Below, piece by piece: positions 62,601 through 64,000 of a stretch of DNA of 64,000 nt (within the stretch, counting starts at the first letter, position 1; every line of letters begins with the position of its first letter). Both the position numbers and the translations under genes were made by a program. The notes below the pieces were generated by a model. It did no database searches and was not told where the DNA came from. It worked only from the letters and a program-made list of their open reading frames with translations. Source of the DNA: Macquaria australasica (taxonomy: Eukaryota > Chordata > Actinopteri > Centrarchiformes > Percichthyidae); the NCBI GenBank assembly GCA_005408345.1, contig SEMN01000058.1, positions 310,001 to 374,000 on the forward strand, given 5' to 3'.

Positions 62601-63568
62601 AACAGACAAGATGTAAATTCATCACCTCAGGGAGTTTCAAATGCATCACCCATCCTTTTTTCTCTTTTTCAGTTTCTCTTGCTGTCTCTCTCTCTCTTTC
62701 TGTGCCTCTCCCAAACATCACAGTCTCTTTTTGTCTATCTCTTGTGTTATTCCTTGGCTTATTTTCCTCTTGTGTAACCTACCACAGTGATTAGCTAATC
62801 ATGGTGATGCCTTCACTCTGTGACTGGGTGATATTTGTAAACAATGACTCAGACAGAGACCAAATGAGAAAACGCAGACACTCTGTCCACTGCTTGTCTC
62901 TTTAGTCATCTAACAAGGCGCTAGGTGCATGGCATCTAAGATCAGCTCTCAGCTCTTCTGCAGCTATAGATGAATACATCATAATGAAACAAAACACTTT
63001 ACCAGTACAGTAATAAGACAATGGAATGGCACTCAACTCCAGCAGTGCAGAAAGAGATTTAAATATGCTTTCAGCAGCAACAGTAGTATTCTATATAGAC
63101 GCCTAATTCAGATTTGTAAATATTAACATGCCAAAATAGATGTGTTTTATCAGTTGTACTGTCTAAAACTGAGCTGCTATTTGAAGAAAAACGAGGTCTC
63201 CAGCACTCTGCAGAAGACAAGTTACCATCTGGATGAAAAAACTCAATTATTCTGGGTGATAGTGACGAGGCCAACACCACAAGTTCGGTGAAGGGCGTTT
63301 TGAAGAGGCGAGTGGCCATAGGGGGCAGTCTCAATTAGCAGGCTTTCTTTGAGCCTCGACTACCTTTCTGCTGGGCTGAAGACAGATTTGCTGTCAGTAA
63401 TTACTCCATTTACAGGAATAGCTTTTCCTACGCAACAGAGAGAATGTTTGATTAGCTGGGTGGGAGAAAAGGTCAGGATGTGGCTTTCTGCTATTGGATC
63501 CAAGAAAAGGGTGGGTTTTGTTGGGACATTGGTAATCAGGCCATGGAGCCAGGAAATGATCATAGTAA

Positions 63569-63632
63569 TTGTGTGTGTGTGAATGCGTATCTGTATGCAT
63601 GTGTGTATGTGTGAGTGCCTCTGTGTGTGTGG
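63569..63632 (+). repeat. Degenerate (GT)n tract
   Basis: Imperfect GT repeat with GAATGC, TATGCA and GAGTGCC interruptions. Confidence 0.8.
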
Positions 63633-64000
63633 GCAATTCAACTGGGCACATTTACCACAGGAAGTGCTGCACTGAGTCGTATTCAGCTGGTACTGTTGGC
63701 ATGAGTAGGTGCAGAACAGTGGGTAAAGTCATGCTGTGCTGCAGAATGCATGGCAGCTGATTGCTGCATGTAGTTCTTGTCTATTGCTTTGATCAAGCCA
63801 TTTCTTTAGCAAGCGTCAAGCAAAATGTGGCACCCTGCATGTCCCTGATTGAGCTATCTGATATTCAACCATATACCATTCATTCATACCAAATACTCTA
63901 CAAATAATAATGTATAAGACCCCATGGGCTGTTGAGATTGTAATCAAGGAAGCAATCAGCAGGAGTAATCAATCCTTCTATGAATAGAATCTGAATGCAT

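Larger units (their letters stand above)
49993..64000 (+). other. Intron 1 of the second gene (continues past the window)
   Basis: At least 14 kb without a convincing exon on the + strand. It holds the RE1 pair at 51.07-51.15 kb, a retrotransposon tail at 55.15 kb, a GT tract plus associated repeat at 55.56-55.85 kb, a poly(C)/CA tract at 59.52 kb and several homeodomain-type TAATTA clusters (for example 59,920-60,030). I looked for the NPEEGWQ-type second exon of olfactomedins and did not find it. Confidence 0.55.

Overview
The window is vertebrate nuclear DNA, almost certainly from a ray-finned (teleost) fish. The reasons are small exons with GT-AG introns, abundant CA/GT and CT microsatellites, and several repeat types typical of teleosts. 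The species cannot be named from the sequence. Two protein-coding genes are supported on the + strand, with about 19.5 kb of repeat-bearing intergenic DNA between them.

1-29,995: the 3' four fifths of a fibrillar procollagen gene. I resolved 62 consecutive coding exons (981-27,849) covering 1,622 residues plus the stop. They encode, in order: a lysine-rich then tyrosine/acidic variable region of the N-propeptide, a 17-triplet minor helix, a hinge, a main triple helix of 337 triplets (one containing Arg in place of Gly), a short C-telopeptide with an RRKRRR furin-type site, and a COLFI C-propeptide. The helix exons follow the 54/45/108/90/36-bp fibrillar collagen code. The C-propeptide and variable-region motifs point to the alpha-3 chain of type V collagen (col5a3; teleost a/b paralogue unresolved). 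The signal peptide and N-terminal TSPN domain lie upstream of the window. The 3'UTR, about 2.1 kb, carries two miR-29 seed matches and a good poly(A) signal.

30,000-49,400: intergenic. It holds a nested repeat cluster at 30.07-31.9 kb (hAT-like element, satellite-like array, fold-back MITE), a Tx1-like LINE 3' fragment at 34.2 kb and long microsatellites. A speculative two-exon small membrane or secreted peptide gene lies on the - strand at 47.6-48.1 kb.

49,400-64,000: promoter/5'UTR and first coding exon (49,936-49,992, a signal peptide) of a second + strand gene, followed by at least 14 kb of intron 1. Two REST/NRSF (RE1) motifs 59 bp apart lie 1.1 kb into this intron, which suggests a neuronal gene. 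Human COL5A3 and OLFM2 are same-strand neighbours in this order, so olfm2 is the best candidate. That identity rests on synteny, not on protein similarity.
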